Positions 1 through 13,035 of a stretch of 64,000 nucleotides of DNA are shown one piece after another. Source of the DNA: Acanthacorydalis orientalis (taxonomy: Eukaryota > Arthropoda > Insecta > Megaloptera > Corydalidae); contig CM068321.1 of assembly GCA_034766995.1 (NCBI GenBank), positions 16,714,026-16,778,025 on the forward strand. The letters run 5' to 3'. The notes under the pieces were generated by a model. It saw only the letters and a program-made list of their open reading frames with translations, was not told the DNA's origin and searched no databases. Position numbers and translations under genes: made by a program. Within the stretch, counting starts at the first letter, position 1. Every line of letters begins with the position of its first letter.

Positions 1-809
1 ATTATTTATATTAAATTTAATTCTAAAAAATTTTCGTTTTTGAAATTATGAAGTTGGATACCTAAAAATGAGCTCTATTTAATGAAATATTGAGATATGC
101 TATCAATAATCACTACTTGATATCTTTGAGTTGCCAAATTTATATCATTCAAATTACATAATAACAATTCCTTTTTAATAAAACAATTTAAACGTTAAAT
201 AATCAAGACTTATCTTTTGAAATTTGTGGTATAGATATACAGGTATTATTAAAAGAATTTATTGAACAATTTATAATGTCTTCTTTGAGTTTGGTAATTT
301 TAGTTTTTAATATGAATTGTGTAGAGAAGATTTCATATTTTGCTTCTTTAAAAGTGAATTCTTTCAAAATTGTATAAATATAAGATACAACAAAGAATAA
401 ATATACTTTCTTAAAAGTTTTAACAAAGAATAATATCTTAACGCAGAGTATTTGTTATAAATGTGTATCATGCCAACGTTTAACAGTGTTCATTTCTAGA
501 AAATACATTTTTGAATCTTATATAATTATAACTAAATTATGTGTACTGAAGACTGAACAATTGTCTTAATTTATATTTAAAATAAAATCGAAAGTAACAT
601 TATTGATTGTTTAATGAGAATTATATGATATTTCTCATGCAATCATTTCTAAAAAAATGTTTATAATTATATTTTCATTATAAATAACTGTGATTAAATA
701 TGTGTATAAAATGTATTGAAATTATTTTCCTTTGTTTATTAATTAAAAGTATTTCAAGTATGAAATAATATTTTTATTACTTTTTTATATATTTTTTTAA
801 TCTCATTCT

Positions 810-856
810 CCCTCTCTCTCTCTATATATATATATATATACACACACATATATATG
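810..856. repeat. (CT)n(TA)n(CA)n microsatellite
   Basis: CT repeats run into TA repeats and then CACACATA. Compound tract in which CT precedes TA. Confidence 0.95.
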
Positions 857-1039
857 TTAACAAAATATATAAAAAAAATACCGTACCACGTAATTTCATC
901 GCAAAGTATCGTCTGCAACAAAGTTGAACGGCTATAAATCTTTAAAAGATTTAGCAAGAATCCACAAAGTTAATGGTGTTGGATTATTAAACGTACATAG
1001 ATCTAGGATATACGTTGTATATGTTCGAACCAAGTTCAC

Positions 1040-1345
1040 TTATTGGGTTGTCGGTAGTCGCAACAGTACCAGATATATCGAGAGCATAGGAGCAACCAGA
1101 CGACAGTCTGCTACGAAAAGATCACGCGTCTGGGGTTGTGTGGTCGTGTGCATGAGAGGGTGTAACGGCACGAATGGATAACCGCTGTTGAGGTGTGTCT
1201 CATGAGATCGCATTACTCACAACCCCGGGGACGTCTTCCCCGAGTGCAGCAACGTACATTGCTGCGTCGTCGACCCTGATGAATGGTGTCGCGCGTTGAT
1301 GCCTTCACTTTAACACCCTCGACGGACGAAGTGAGAAATGGTTCA
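1040..1345. promoter_or_regulatory. GC-richer block in intron 2
   Basis: About 300 bp with clear GC and CpG enrichment (CAACCCCGGGGACGTC, TGCTGCGTCGTCGACC). The overlapping 85-codon open frame shows no protein family features. Candidate intronic enhancer; an unrecognised exon cannot be excluded. Confidence 0.3.
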
Positions 1346-2159
1346 TGCTAACCGTTCGGATTATTTATAAAGTCGATTCCAATGAAAATGCTACCATTTC
1401 AACAGATGGCGTTTGCGAAAAGTGGGTGATTTTTTTAAAGTCTAGCCATGATTTTTCTGACTTTAGTTTTACTAAATTTAATAATTCATTAACAGTTTCG
1501 TTCAAATTTATAAACATGCAATTTAGAGAAATTTTATTTTATGTAATTGAAACCGTAATTAAAAATTTTGAAATAAGCCAGTTTTTGTGGACATAAGTAT
1601 TTATTTAAATATTTAAAAAATATTTCTTCCAACTAATATTTGCTTAAAATATATTAGAATATATCTGATTACTTTTTAATATGTTTTTTTAACAAAGTAC
1701 TAAAACTGGGAATTACTGCAAAGAGTCATTAAATGTTAATTAATATTACTAATGTTAATAATTTTGCAAAAAATTAACATCTGTTAAAAACTGAATTGAG
1801 AAAGTAGCCATAATTAATATCATTTTTAAAATTCTTATTATGAAAAGTATACCTTTTTTAGATAAAAAATAATCTTTTATAAGCTAAACATTAGAATATT
1901 CTTAGCTTGTTTTCGAATTTAGATACATGGATTTTTTTAAGAAATATTTTGATCTGTAAATATATATATATATATATAATCATACAGTGAAGACCATATT
2001 GATTATTTCCTGTCAGATAAATGTAGTTAAATTTATTGAAAAATATATAATATAGAAAATAGACTAAAAACACACTCTGTACTCAAAATATTTTCTAAGA
2101 AAAAAATATAAATATTATATTTTCCGACACTCTACAAAATATATTTTGTGTTAATTGAC

Positions 2160-2161
<2 letters not shown>

Positions 2162-2209
<48 letters not shown>

Positions 2210-2233
2210 CAATATATATATATATATATATAT

Positions 2234-2276
<43 letters not shown>
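2162..2276. repeat. (TA)n microsatellite, interrupted
   Basis: About 115 bp of TA repeats broken by a single TATG and two ATCAATA interruptions. Confidence 0.95.
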
Positions 2277-2278
<2 letters not shown>

Positions 2279-2439
2279 ATGCCTTTTATAAATATTTAAT
2301 TTCTACAGAAAAGTAGTTAAAAACAATTAAATTAAGTGCGTTTTGTCATATAGATACGAGCTACATTTTAATTTTGTTAATTTAAAAGTTTATATTTTTA
2401 GGGACACAATTTTTTTATTATAGAACAAAAATATTGTCT

Positions 2440-2535
2440 ACCTGTATGGAGAACTTGATGTAATATTCCCCAATATCCAGAGGGTCGTTGTAAATTGATA
2501 ACACGCATGCGTCTGTTCTATCGAACGGTACTCTG
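2440..2535. promoter_or_regulatory. Small GC-richer patch
   Basis: A short stretch (TCCCCAATATCCAGAGGGTC, then ACACGCATGCGTC) in AT-rich intron. Possible conserved noncoding element; weak. Confidence 0.2.
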
Positions 2536-4117
2536 TATTTTTTTCTATTTTAAAAAGAAATAAACGTTGCCGGAATTCGTGTATAATATTCAATATGCAA
2601 TATTTTAAAATTCTAAAATTAAATACTGATATAATATTTTATTCCGTCGAACAATCGAACAATAATAGTTTAAACAGTTAATTTATTCATTTTTTATTTT
2701 CAAAATAATAATCCAATTAATTTCATTTATTACCGGCAAAAATTTAATATTTATAATAAAATTACTTTATTAAGAAATGTTATATATAACTTCACTTTAT
2801 AAAAATGTAATTTAATTGATTCGTAACTGATATTTCTAATTAATCTTCTTATAAATAAATAATTATGTGTACTTTAGCTATAAAAAATAATCTAATTTCC
2901 AAAATTAAAAATTAAAATTTGTGTTGAAATTAGTTAAAATTTAATATTTCATATACAAATAAATAAATCCAGTTCTATTATATTATAAAATGTAAGAACA
3001 GTACAGTAAATAACAGTATATGACATAAAAAAACGGTTCTGTAAGCAGGTTTCAAAAAACGTTCTTGAAATATTGTTTATTACAAACTTCATAAACTAAT
3101 TATAATTTTAAATTTCAGTTTAAAAATTTTACTCTTGTAATAGATGTTTTCATTGTATTCTACATTCATAACTTCTTAGAAAATATATTCCTTAAACTTA
3201 AATGTTTTCAATGTTTATAGGGCTTTATAAAAAAAAGATTGGTCATTTTTGAGTTTTTACCATATCAATTATCATATTATTAATATGGTAAAATTTGTGG
3301 ATACATTAGCATATTGACTACTGTTGATTTTAAAATAATGGAATATTTATGTGAAAACCCGCGTTTTTACTGATTCAATAATAAATTTATAATTTTTGAT
3401 AATTTGTCGTTTATTACAGTGATTACAAAATATTTTGTAAGAACGTCCTGAAGAAATTATAAATAAATTCCTGTGTTTCTAAACCTTCAATAAAATTGTC
3501 TAGAACCAATTTTCTAACAAAAAAGTGATTATAGCCTATTTTTCTTTTATAAGGAAATTCATAAATATTTTATTAAAGAAACAGTGTCAAATAAAGAATA
3601 TTCATATATCAAATTGTGACTAGAAATATGTATCTAGTTTTTAATTTACGTAAAGGTTATTATACACTATAATGTTTTTTGTAAATTATAAACAAATAAA
3701 ATATAATTGGTTTATGGATTGAATGAAACAAAAAATGTAAATTAGTTCTAAGTTTTTTATATCAAAGTATCGAACCGAAACGTTTCATTGCAAGTTTTGA
3801 ATAAATTAATGAAAACATTAATTAAATAACAATGTACTATAGAAAACTATGAAAATGTCAGCTTTCAAATTTAAAACCTTACATTAAATGCAAACGTATT
3901 TAACTTTCGTGTAAAACAAATTAGTTCTATTACATTTTCAATGAAATCTCCATATTGTAGACTTAAATAAATCCAATAAACAAACATACAAGTGTGCTTT
4001 AATAACATAATACAAAATAGTTTACATATATGTTTATGTGTTGATATAACGTGCATGTATTTATTCCAATATAGGTATGTGTTTGTGTACGTTGTCCATT
4101 ATATTATACATTTTGTA

Positions 4118-4335
4118 TATGCGCAGGGCCACATGCACAAATACAAAGAAGGGGGTACGCGAGCTTCAATATATATGTAGGGATTTCGCCAAAAGTTATC
4201 GTTCTACCATTAGGGGATTAATGATGCCAACCCACAGGAAAATTAACTTGGCCCGACCGAGGTTTACGATGGCAATATACACGTAGTGTTTGCTGGAGTC
4301 AATAACTGTAAGGGAAACTGGTGCTAAATACACTT
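4118..4335. promoter_or_regulatory. GC-richer block with GGATTA site
   Basis: Contains GGGGATTAATG, with GGATTA (Otx/bicoid-type core) at 4215-4220, and AAAATTAACTTGG nearby. Two overlapping short open frames have no family resemblance. Candidate enhancer in otp intron 2. Confidence 0.3.
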
Positions 4336-4895
4336 AATTCGTGCAATTTTCTCTGTCTGAAGATTTTTTTTCTGAAAATAATGAATACGGTTGAACAAAA
4401 AATGTGTTCAGTCGTTGAGAATTCGAACGTTCATCGATATTATTTTTAATTATAATTTTCCTCCAAAATTTTTCATTGTATTTAACGCTACGTAATTTAT
4501 TGAAATTTAATTAAACTTTTAAAATAACTACTCAAACTTTCTTAAAAAAAATGATAACACAAATTGTTACACGTATGGTACGTTACTGAGAACCAACGTT
4601 TTTAATAATACTATTCATTAAAACAATGCTTTTTTACAAATAGAATTTTTAATCGCAACACTGTTTTGGCACTGTAGACTGTAAATTCTCCTTCACAAAT
4701 AAATGTTTTTTCCATTCCACAAATCAGATTTTTTTTCTGGACAAAAATATTCAAAACAAGATTGGTAAACAATATGGATTACTGCTTAAGCATATTTCTA
4801 TGGCGATGCCATCATCCTGAGAGGGTTAACGTACAGAAAAGGAGTTTTCTGTATCTTAACTTATTTATGCAGAATTCATTAGTGAAATAATTTTT

Positions 4896-4914
4896 AATAT
4901 ATATATATATACAC

Positions 4915-4967
<53 letters not shown>
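4896..4967. repeat. (TA)n microsatellite
   Basis: TA repeats with one ACACATTT interruption. The right edge passes into TAGGTGCACCCCGG, an abrupt change that may mark a transposon end. Confidence 0.95.
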
Positions 4968-4969
<2 letters not shown>

Positions 4970-5179
4970 TGCACCCCGGTTTCCTTAGTGTACGGACTCA
5001 AAAGTCTTGTGTCGTTTGCAAGGGTAATTTTCAATAAACGTTTTCTGATGAGTTTTCTATTATAACTGATGTATAAGTGATGTGCTTTCTATTATGAGAT
5101 ATTGCTTAGAAATTTCTAAATAGTCGGGTATTCAATATTATAGATTTTGTCTAGTTGTGAATATGTATTTGGATAAAAG

Positions 5180-5261
5180 ACAGAGTTATAACAATACCTC
5201 AAAACACATCACAACTTTGTATACTGTTATGATATGTTTTGGGGTATTGTTATAACTCTGT
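5180..5261. repeat. Long near-perfect hairpin (36-nt arms)
   Basis: Arms 5180-5215 and 5226-5261 share ACAGAGTTATAACAATACC and continue through CAAAAC, with three mismatches in 36 positions and a 10-nt loop. A third partial copy of the arm, TGTATTGTTATAACTG, follows directly at about 5260-5275. It may be the core of a decayed foldback transposon or a small-RNA precursor; nothing here decides between them. Confidence 0.8.
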
Positions 5262-7419
5262 ATTGTTATAACTGTTCATCCGCCACTGACCTTTAATTTT
5301 AATAGCAAAATCAGTATATTTTCAATGTTGTTTATATACTGTTCTTCCATCATCATCTATTAAGCGAAGGTACAGAAAAATATCTACTCTGAAAATCTCT
5401 GTGTATAAAATTATGTACCTCTGAGGATGAAGGTATCGCCCGTTGAATGCGTTTAATTAACAATCAAATATCATAAATAATCATTTATTAAATATTTTTG
5501 ATTAGAAATTTTTTTCTGTGTGGAGGAAAGAATAATTCATTTATGAAAATGAATTTAGTCACAGTTCCAGATCTATATTGCAATTGAATTCTTAATTTTA
5601 TCAGTGAATGTAATATCTAGCCGGTTGTGACGAATTTTTTTTAATAATAAGTGTTTTATCCTAATAAAGTTGTAGGTTTTTGAGTACTGGGTCTGGAGTT
5701 TATTTATAATAAGGTGTACTGTTAGCAAATAGCGAGTGTTTACATTTTTTAATGCATTGTTGTAGAGATTTAATTGTATCTGCGTCTATAATTTGTTCAA
5801 GATATTTTAGTTCAAGGACTGATAATTTCTGATTTGTTATAAAAAAGTCTACATATGTTGTGTGTCACTGTTTTATGTTTCAGTATACATTTCTTGTAGT
5901 TGTTGGTGCTTATAACTTAACTTTATTATCATTATTCATACAATGAATTTAAATTAATCTCAAAATAATTAAAAAACACAAAAAACTCTGTAAATATACG
6001 GTTATTTTTTAAAAATTCAATTATATTAATTTTTATATTTATTTTTAACCTGAGAAGTAAGAAAAATAGGAATCACATTTTGAGGAAGATATCATATACG
6101 TGTGTTTGTGTTCAAATTAATATGTTTTATATAGTAATTATGTACAAATACAACTTTAATTGGTAAATATGAAAACATTCCATTGTACAATCACAATTAT
6201 ATATATATATATATATATATTGAAATAATACAATGAATTGATCTCAAATAATACCAATCTCCTCTACAGAAAAGGGTGTTGTTAGAAAGAGATAAAACTA
6301 TGTTAGTAAAACGAACCGGATCAATTTTATTATGTAATAAAATTGTATTTACGCTTGTGTTAAATTGTACGAGTTTTTTTCTTGTACGTGTTGGTGCTTT
6401 TGTTGACGTTAGACAAGAAGTAGAAGAAGAATAGACGATTGAAAGATAAGTTTGATTGTTCCGTTCGTTTTAATTATATAGAGTATTTTGATTGTTCGAT
6501 TTCGACTATTTGAAGAATGAACGTCAATGTTATAAGAACAATAAGTGATATATTATAATCTGTATATTTGAAGATAATGTTACTTTATCGTTTTCGTTGA
6601 TTATTAAAAGCAATGATGTTCAAATTAGAATATTAATAAAATATCAGTTTCATCTTAATCTAATTTTATTAATTTATTAATGTTAATACTCAACTAATAA
6701 TAATAATTACCACTTTACAATTTATATATGTTTTTGATCCAAATGAATGTATGAGTAATAAAGATCAAAAAAATCGTTTATTCAAAAATTATATTTAATT
6801 AACAAATAAATATATTCTGATAATTTTATAACAAAGTAAAAAAACAGGATAATATACAGCTGAAAAAAATTAATTTTATTAATTTTTTTTACAACTTATT
6901 TTTTAATTATAAATTATAAAGTAGTAGAAATTTTGAATGTTCAAAGAGAATAATCCAAATTTTTTACTTTGTAAATTTTTGTATCAATAAATATACTAAA
7001 ATAATATTTAAGTGATACATTTATTAAATATTAGTTATAATATAACTTGAAATTATTTCCTTTTATAATAGTGTTTTTTAAAAATATAATAACATAAACT
7101 TTGTATAAATTACATTTTTTTTTCTGGAGACACATTTTTGGCCAAAATTATTAATAGTTCCATTAAATGGCTAGAACATTTACCACAGTGCAAACATTTT
7201 TACACTTGGTATCTATTTTAGTTGACTAGACAGGTTGTAAAATTAAATTGCGTTTGCAATCGACAATAGCACAACTAAACTACAAGTTTTTCAAACCAAA
7301 CACTTGTCAACATGCGATGACATAAAACTGATTTTGCGATACAGATGCAGGAACGAAAGGGGATCGGAATGATTTCAAACGAGATTAAAATTCGCAAATA
7401 GTACAGTTTTACTTTGTCT

Positions 7420-7429
<10 letters not shown>

Positions 7430-7473
<44 letters not shown>
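7430..7473. repeat. (ATT)n(TA)n microsatellite
   Basis: ATT trinucleotides followed by TA dinucleotides. Confidence 0.95.
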
Positions 7474-7476
<3 letters not shown>

Positions 7477-8819
7477 TGATTTTTTGAAATCAATTATATT
7501 AGTTTTAATAAATATTAGTTTTAAGATTTATTACATATTTAAAATTATTTATTTACTATTGATGCAATCTTTAATTTGACAAAAAGAAACAAATTTATTA
7601 AGCTAAATCATTTATTTCAAGCTGAAATTCTATCGAATGTTGTGAATAAATATTACATTGTACTTTTATTTGAACGATCAAAATTTATTTTATTTCTGTC
7701 TTATTTGTTTTTCCATATCAGAATAAAATTATCCTTAAAAACATATTTTTTTTGTAATAATAAGAAAAAATACTATTTGTTAAAACAAAACCTATCATTC
7801 ATTTATATTATGAATTATCTAGGATATTTTTTAATATAGATTCTCTTCCTATTACTTAAAGTGAATTTGAATTTCTTAAGCTTCGAATATATAGGCATTA
7901 GTATTTTAATTACATACGGTTATATATATGCGAGTTATTATGTCTATTAATATTTTATTTAATCTTATTAATGCTCTTTATATTGAGATTGTTTTATAAG
8001 ACCTTGATTTAAAAATACCAGTCATTTTATAAATTCCATAAACACTGAAACGGTTAAAATTTCCAGTAGTAAACATTATTCAATAGGAATTATATAAAAA
8101 CATATTTTTGTTATTTTAATAAATCATAAGTATAAATATTGGCAATGCAATGATTAATTTAATCATTAGTTTCTTTTGATATTTTATTCGATTAACAAAA
8201 ATGTTTATTAGTCTCATATTTTATCAATTGGTTTTATATTTTGCTTGTAAATTCATACAATTTCTAACTAATTTTTGATCACAAAAACATTTTTTTTGTT
8301 TGTTGTGTGAGTCAAAAAGTCATTTATGAAAGTTTTTAATTAAATGTTAAGATATTTAAGTCTGAATCAAATGGAATTGTTTCTAGTAAGTTATTTTTTA
8401 CATAATTTAATCGCTGGCAAAGAAATATTTCAACAGTATTCATATTACTAAAATATTTAATCATTAATTTCTATTATAAATAAGTTGTGTGAAATATTTT
8501 TTCATTAAGAAATATAATTATTACAACTAAGTGTTAATATAAAAAAATTTGATAATAATTTATCATAAACTGTCAATGTATACAATACATATAGGGCAAG
8601 TTTAAATCTAACAATTAACTTACGCATAATCGATATATTAAAACCGTACCCCTAAAAGTAATAAGATAATATTGAACAAACATTACAAGAATAATCTTTA
8701 ATCCGAAAAATATGTGTGTGTGGCTGTGTTCGTGACAAGAAACTCGTTACAAAAGGTCGTAATCCCTGCTATGGATTTTTATCAAATCATCACTCTTCAT
8801 TAATTTTTAAAATATTCAT

Positions 8820-9035
8820 AATAGTTCACTCCCCCGGCGTAAAAAGGGGCGCGGATTGTCGCCGCATGTACGGGGTGCAACACAGTGTTTATTCAACTAA
8901 TGCACAATGTACACACGTACGTTTATTGCGATGAGTGTATGATATGTGCGTTTGTTTTGTATAAGTGCGAGTGTGAGTGCGTACGAGCATGGTTTTGTAC
9001 ATGTGTTGAACTTTTTTTATGACCCAGAACGACAA
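8820..9035. promoter_or_regulatory. GC-richer block in intron 2
   Basis: Begins with CTCCCCCGGCG and GGGGCGCGGATTGTCGCCGC, then fades into GTGCGAGTGTGAGTGCG. No coding signal. Candidate regulatory element. Confidence 0.28.
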
Positions 9036-9458
9036 ACAATGTGTCAACTTGATACATATACAATTTTTATCCTAAAAAACATTATGATTGTATTGTTTTG
9101 TTACGCAAATTGTATGACTGTTTTCTATCTACTAAATATCATTATACATAATTTTATAGTAACCGTTAGAATATTAATTTTATTTTGTTCATATATATAT
9201 ATATATATAAATGGTTTACCTATTTGCCAAATTAAGACAAAAAGGACGAATTAAAATTCATTTTATTTATGACTGTTTGCAGTAGTAAAAATTAAACTAA
9301 AATACGACATATATTTATTAATGACTATCAGTTTGTTTAAAAAAACGAGTTTTACTAACATTACATCTTTACTTATCTGAATAACTTCAATAGAGTAATT
9401 CTTAAAATAAATTAACAATTAGTTACTAATATAAATAGTACAAGATTTGCTTTTTATG

Positions 9459-9461
<3 letters not shown>

Positions 9462-9520
<59 letters not shown>
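9462..9520. repeat. (TA)n microsatellite
   Basis: Nearly pure TA repeat flanked by TATGTATTTA on the left and TACATAAATA on the right, an inverted flank pair. Confidence 0.95.
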
Positions 9521-9522
<2 letters not shown>

Positions 9523-10189
9523 AATACATTATCATATGTATATAAAAATATTAACATCGAATACATTAATAAATGATAAGATATTTATCCGATAAAAGTA
9601 AATTAATATTAATTCAAGAAACATATTAATTAAAACATTTAATCAACAGCTATCGGTGTAACCTTTTTCATACAAAGTAACCTTTGTTTTAACAATTATT
9701 TGAATTCGAAGACAAATTGTACGTTTGATATATTGCAATTATATATCTGATTATTTAATACAGTAATTATCTGAATTGTAATAAAACAGCAAAGTTCAAT
9801 ACAATCAAGTTTCCGAAAGATAAAATCAAATCCAAATAAATATATACAGTCGAACGAGAAAGAAATCAAACCCACTTTTTAAACTAATCAGCGATTAATG
9901 TTTTTAAAAAGAAGCACAACAAATATCTTGACATATCTTGAGATATATATATATATATATATAAGGTAAAAATTTTATTCATAAAAGGCTTTTTGATTTT
10001 TAACATTTTTAATCGCACACTTCCGTTTAGAGATTACTCTCAAAATATTTCATAACACTGTTATTATTTGAAAATTATTCCAAATATGTTGAGATAAAAT
10101 GGATATATATATAGGAAAATAACTGAAAACTGATTAGTGTCAAATATTGTTTATGAATTCATCAGTGATTTCACTTTCTAAAGAAGCCT

Positions 10190-10425
10190 CTTCGAAATAT
10201 ATGTCGATAACATACGTGGTTTACTCGTTCCAGTGATGTGACACATCTTGGATACAAGTAACATAGGTTATCTAACGCTTTCATGTTCGTTTCGCAGTTA
10301 TCAAATATTCATAAGTTACTCAAGTGTAGGCACCCTTGGTCTACCTCGCTTAATGTATGAAACTGAAAATGTATACAAACTTCAGCGAGTCATGCATTGA
10401 AGTTGATGTATACATATTGTGGAAA
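10190..10425. promoter_or_regulatory. Moderately GC-richer block
   Basis: A 230-bp stretch with mixed composition (CCAGTGATGTGACACATC, AGGCACCCTTGGTCTACC) between (TA)n tracts. Candidate conserved noncoding element; weak. Confidence 0.22.
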
Positions 10426-10439
10426 ATATGTAAACACAG

Positions 10440-10440
<1 letters not shown>

Positions 10441-10482
<42 letters not shown>
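10441..10482. repeat. (TA)n microsatellite
   Basis: Pure TA repeat between CATACATA and TACGTATG, an approximate palindrome. Confidence 0.95.
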
Positions 10483-10483
<1 letters not shown>

Positions 10484-10733
10484 GTATGTTTGTATAATTT
10501 TGTATTTAATTTTAATCAAAATTAAATATAGTTTAATAATTTAAAAAACATTAGTAGATTGAAAGATAATTAATATTCATACATAAACAAGTATTATGTA
10601 ATACTCGTATATATCTTTTTAATACACAAAATTAAAACATAAAATTTCTTATTGAATTATAAAAAAATATATGAGAAAATTTCCAATAGAAATATTCTTG
10701 TATTTAATAAATATATATATATATATATATATA

Positions 10734-10950
10734 TAGGGGGGGGGAGGTGATTCAACTTAGGCTTCCACACGAAAGTATTAAAAAAACGCAAAAATGAAAA
10801 AAAACATGTTATCCCCATTTAGTAATTTAGTTCAATGGTATTTTAGTTTACAATTGAACTAAAATACTAAATAAAAATAACATGCATTTTCTTAAGTCCT
10901 GCGCATCTTTTAACACTTGTATGTAGAAGCCTAAATTGAAACATGTATAT
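10734..10950. mobile_element. Palindromic MITE-like element, copy 1
   Basis: Almost the whole element is one inverted repeat. The left arm begins TTCAACTTAGGCTTCCACA and the reverse complement of the right end begins TTCAATTTAGGCTTCTACA; arms of about 90 nt meet near a central TTCAAT...ATTGAA. A second copy lies at about 60862-61074. The ends fall next to TA-rich DNA and a (TA)n tract, so a TA target, as used by Tc1/mariner transposases, is possible but unproven. A run of about ten G follows the left TA. There is no coding capacity. Confidence 0.65.
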
Positions 10951-10953
10951 AAA

Positions 10954-11002
<49 letters not shown>

Positions 11003-11034
11003 ATACACGTATATATATATATATATATATATAC
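10940..11034. repeat. (TA)n microsatellite pair
   Basis: Two TA tracts separated by CACACATACATACACG, adjoining MITE copy 1. Confidence 0.95.
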
Positions 11035-11324
11035 TGATATAATTAAAATAATTAAATTGTAAATAAAAGAATCCACTTAGAAAAAAATAATTAAATTCAT
11101 TAATAAATACGTTTTGATTTTATATTCTTTTAGGAATAAACAAAGATGAATTATAATTACAGAAATTAAAAACTAAAATTCATTCAATAACTTAACGAAA
11201 GGTAAGAAAATTAAGATTACATTGAAATAAATAACAAAAATCCTCATTTTCCATTTTATTGGAGAAGTCTATAAATATACTATTATTGATATATTCTATA
11301 AAATGTGTAGTTTAACAGACATTT

Positions 11325-11640
11325 CATCCAGCCGATAGCGGGTTAAATAAATATAACCTCGTTAAACATTGTGTTATTCTTGATGTAGAGACAACAGAGC
11401 AACAAAATGTATCCGCGACCTACTCTATGTACACTTAAAACGTCACCCTTGCTGTCTGCAAACTTGTAGCGTCTGTCGTGGTGCGAACACGCGTGTCAAT
11501 TGCCCGTCCAATGGTTCATAAAACCGCGCGCAGCGGCGACTCCTGCAATATTCATGACATGGTGAAACGCGTTTATTGCGTACGCATGCACCAACACAAG
11601 GTTACACGCAGAGGTAAAGTGTGGCTTAACATGTTGAAGA
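11325..11640. promoter_or_regulatory. GC-richer block in intron 2
   Basis: Includes CAATTGCCCGTCCAATGG and ATAAAACCGCGCGCAGCGGC, followed by GCAATATTCATGACATGG. ATTCATGA and ATAAAA cores could bind octamer, homeodomain or Hox/Cdx-type factors. The 104-codon plus-strand open frame here runs into a (TA)n tract and is not credible as a protein. Confidence 0.32.
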
Positions 11641-11659
11641 AAACAACCTCTATTTCATA

Positions 11660-11667
11660 TACATGTG

Positions 11668-11721
<54 letters not shown>
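11660..11721. repeat. (TG/TA)n microsatellite
   Basis: ATGTGTATGTG leads into about 24 TA repeats. Confidence 0.95.
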
Positions 11722-11724
<3 letters not shown>

Positions 11725-12458
11725 GGTTTGTATATAATTTTTTGCTTTTCACAAAAATCACTACATGGAAATTCATGAATTTAAACGATTGATCGTCTCC
11801 ATTTTTAACAAGTTTCCGATAAAATTTTTGATAACTTTATTCTACCAATTCATTGGTCTCCTGAGCTTTCTACATTTCATGATTATCTTTCAATAATTTC
11901 TATCTTCTATTGAATACCTTCTGTAAGTCTGCCTCAAATCGTTAGTATTTAATTCTGTTAAATTGTTGTTGTCTTATATCATTCGCCTATCTTCTGTGTA
12001 AACATATTTTCAATTTCTCTCAGTGTTCTACGTATTTCTTTAATTCGAAGACCTTTTCTTAAGAATTTATAATTTTTGACTGAATCATACAAACACATTA
12101 ATTTTCAATCTTTATAATATTAAAGGCACACGTTTTATAAGCTCACATTGCTGTTTTAATATTTTGAATATAAATAAAATTTACACAGTAAATATTTTCA
12201 TATTAAAATTTATAAATTTAATTGCAGTATTTTCCCTATATCGATTAGTTGTTATAACAAGCCATTTTTTTCTGAATGATACTTTTGAAATATATTTTCA
12301 ATAGATTTAATGCTCTTTTACTCTTTAATTCTTTTTCTTGATTATTATACAGAATAATTATCTGACAGAGAATTTCAATATTAGTTAATACGCAATTTTA
12401 GCTTTATATAAAAATCGATAACTTCAAACAGTTGTAATATAAATATTGAAAATTTTAA

Positions 12459-12543
12459 TATATATATATATATATATACATATATATACATATATATACA
12501 TATATACATATATACATATATATACAGAGAGAGAGAGAGAGAT
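12459..12543. repeat. (TA)n/(TACATA)n/(GA)n microsatellite
   Basis: TA repeats, then a TATACATA-type higher-order pattern, then GA repeats at 12526-12543. Compound tract with GA on the right. Confidence 0.95.
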
Positions 12544-12899
12544 TATAATTATATTTAATACAAATACAATTAAAATTTCACTCATTTCTTCGAATTATTT
12601 GTATTTTTTTATTTTTTTTACAAATAAGTACGAGAAATAATTAATATAAGTACTATATTTGTATGAAAGAAGATAATAAACATTTAAATGCATTCGAGAA
12701 CTGAAAAGCAGTAAACTAACATTTGCATATTTAATACGTTTAAAAATAAGGTTTCCAATCCCAAAGAGAAATATCATTAAATTACATTTATATTTGCAAG
12801 CAAAATGAGTAAATCTACACAACGTGATTCGCATAACTTGTATTAACTGTACAAATTGCCTACATACATGTTCAAAGAAAAAAAGCATCAAGTCATAAT

Positions 12900-13035
12900 G
12901 TTTGGTTACCTCTGGCATGGGCAATACATCCCCAATCTAATTACCAAGCGGGCGGTAACTTTTGGCCCTCTTGCTACTGTTATAAGGCCGCGACGATAAC
13001 ATTTCACGGATTCTTGACTTTCATGCAATCTCATT
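12900..13035. promoter_or_regulatory. Compact GC-richer block with TAATTA
   Basis: Holds TAATTA at 12938-12943 within CCAATCTAATTACCAAGCGG and a further GCGGTAAC. Short, well delimited and surrounded by AT-rich DNA, as expected for a conserved element. Confidence 0.33.

Noticed and set aside
924..1181. 85-codon plus-strand frame
   Set aside because: Lies over a GC-richer block but has no recognisable domain and no splice context; treated as noncoding.
12595..12924. 109-codon minus-strand frame
   Set aside because: AT-rich composition, no domain, ends in Lys/Phe runs; chance.
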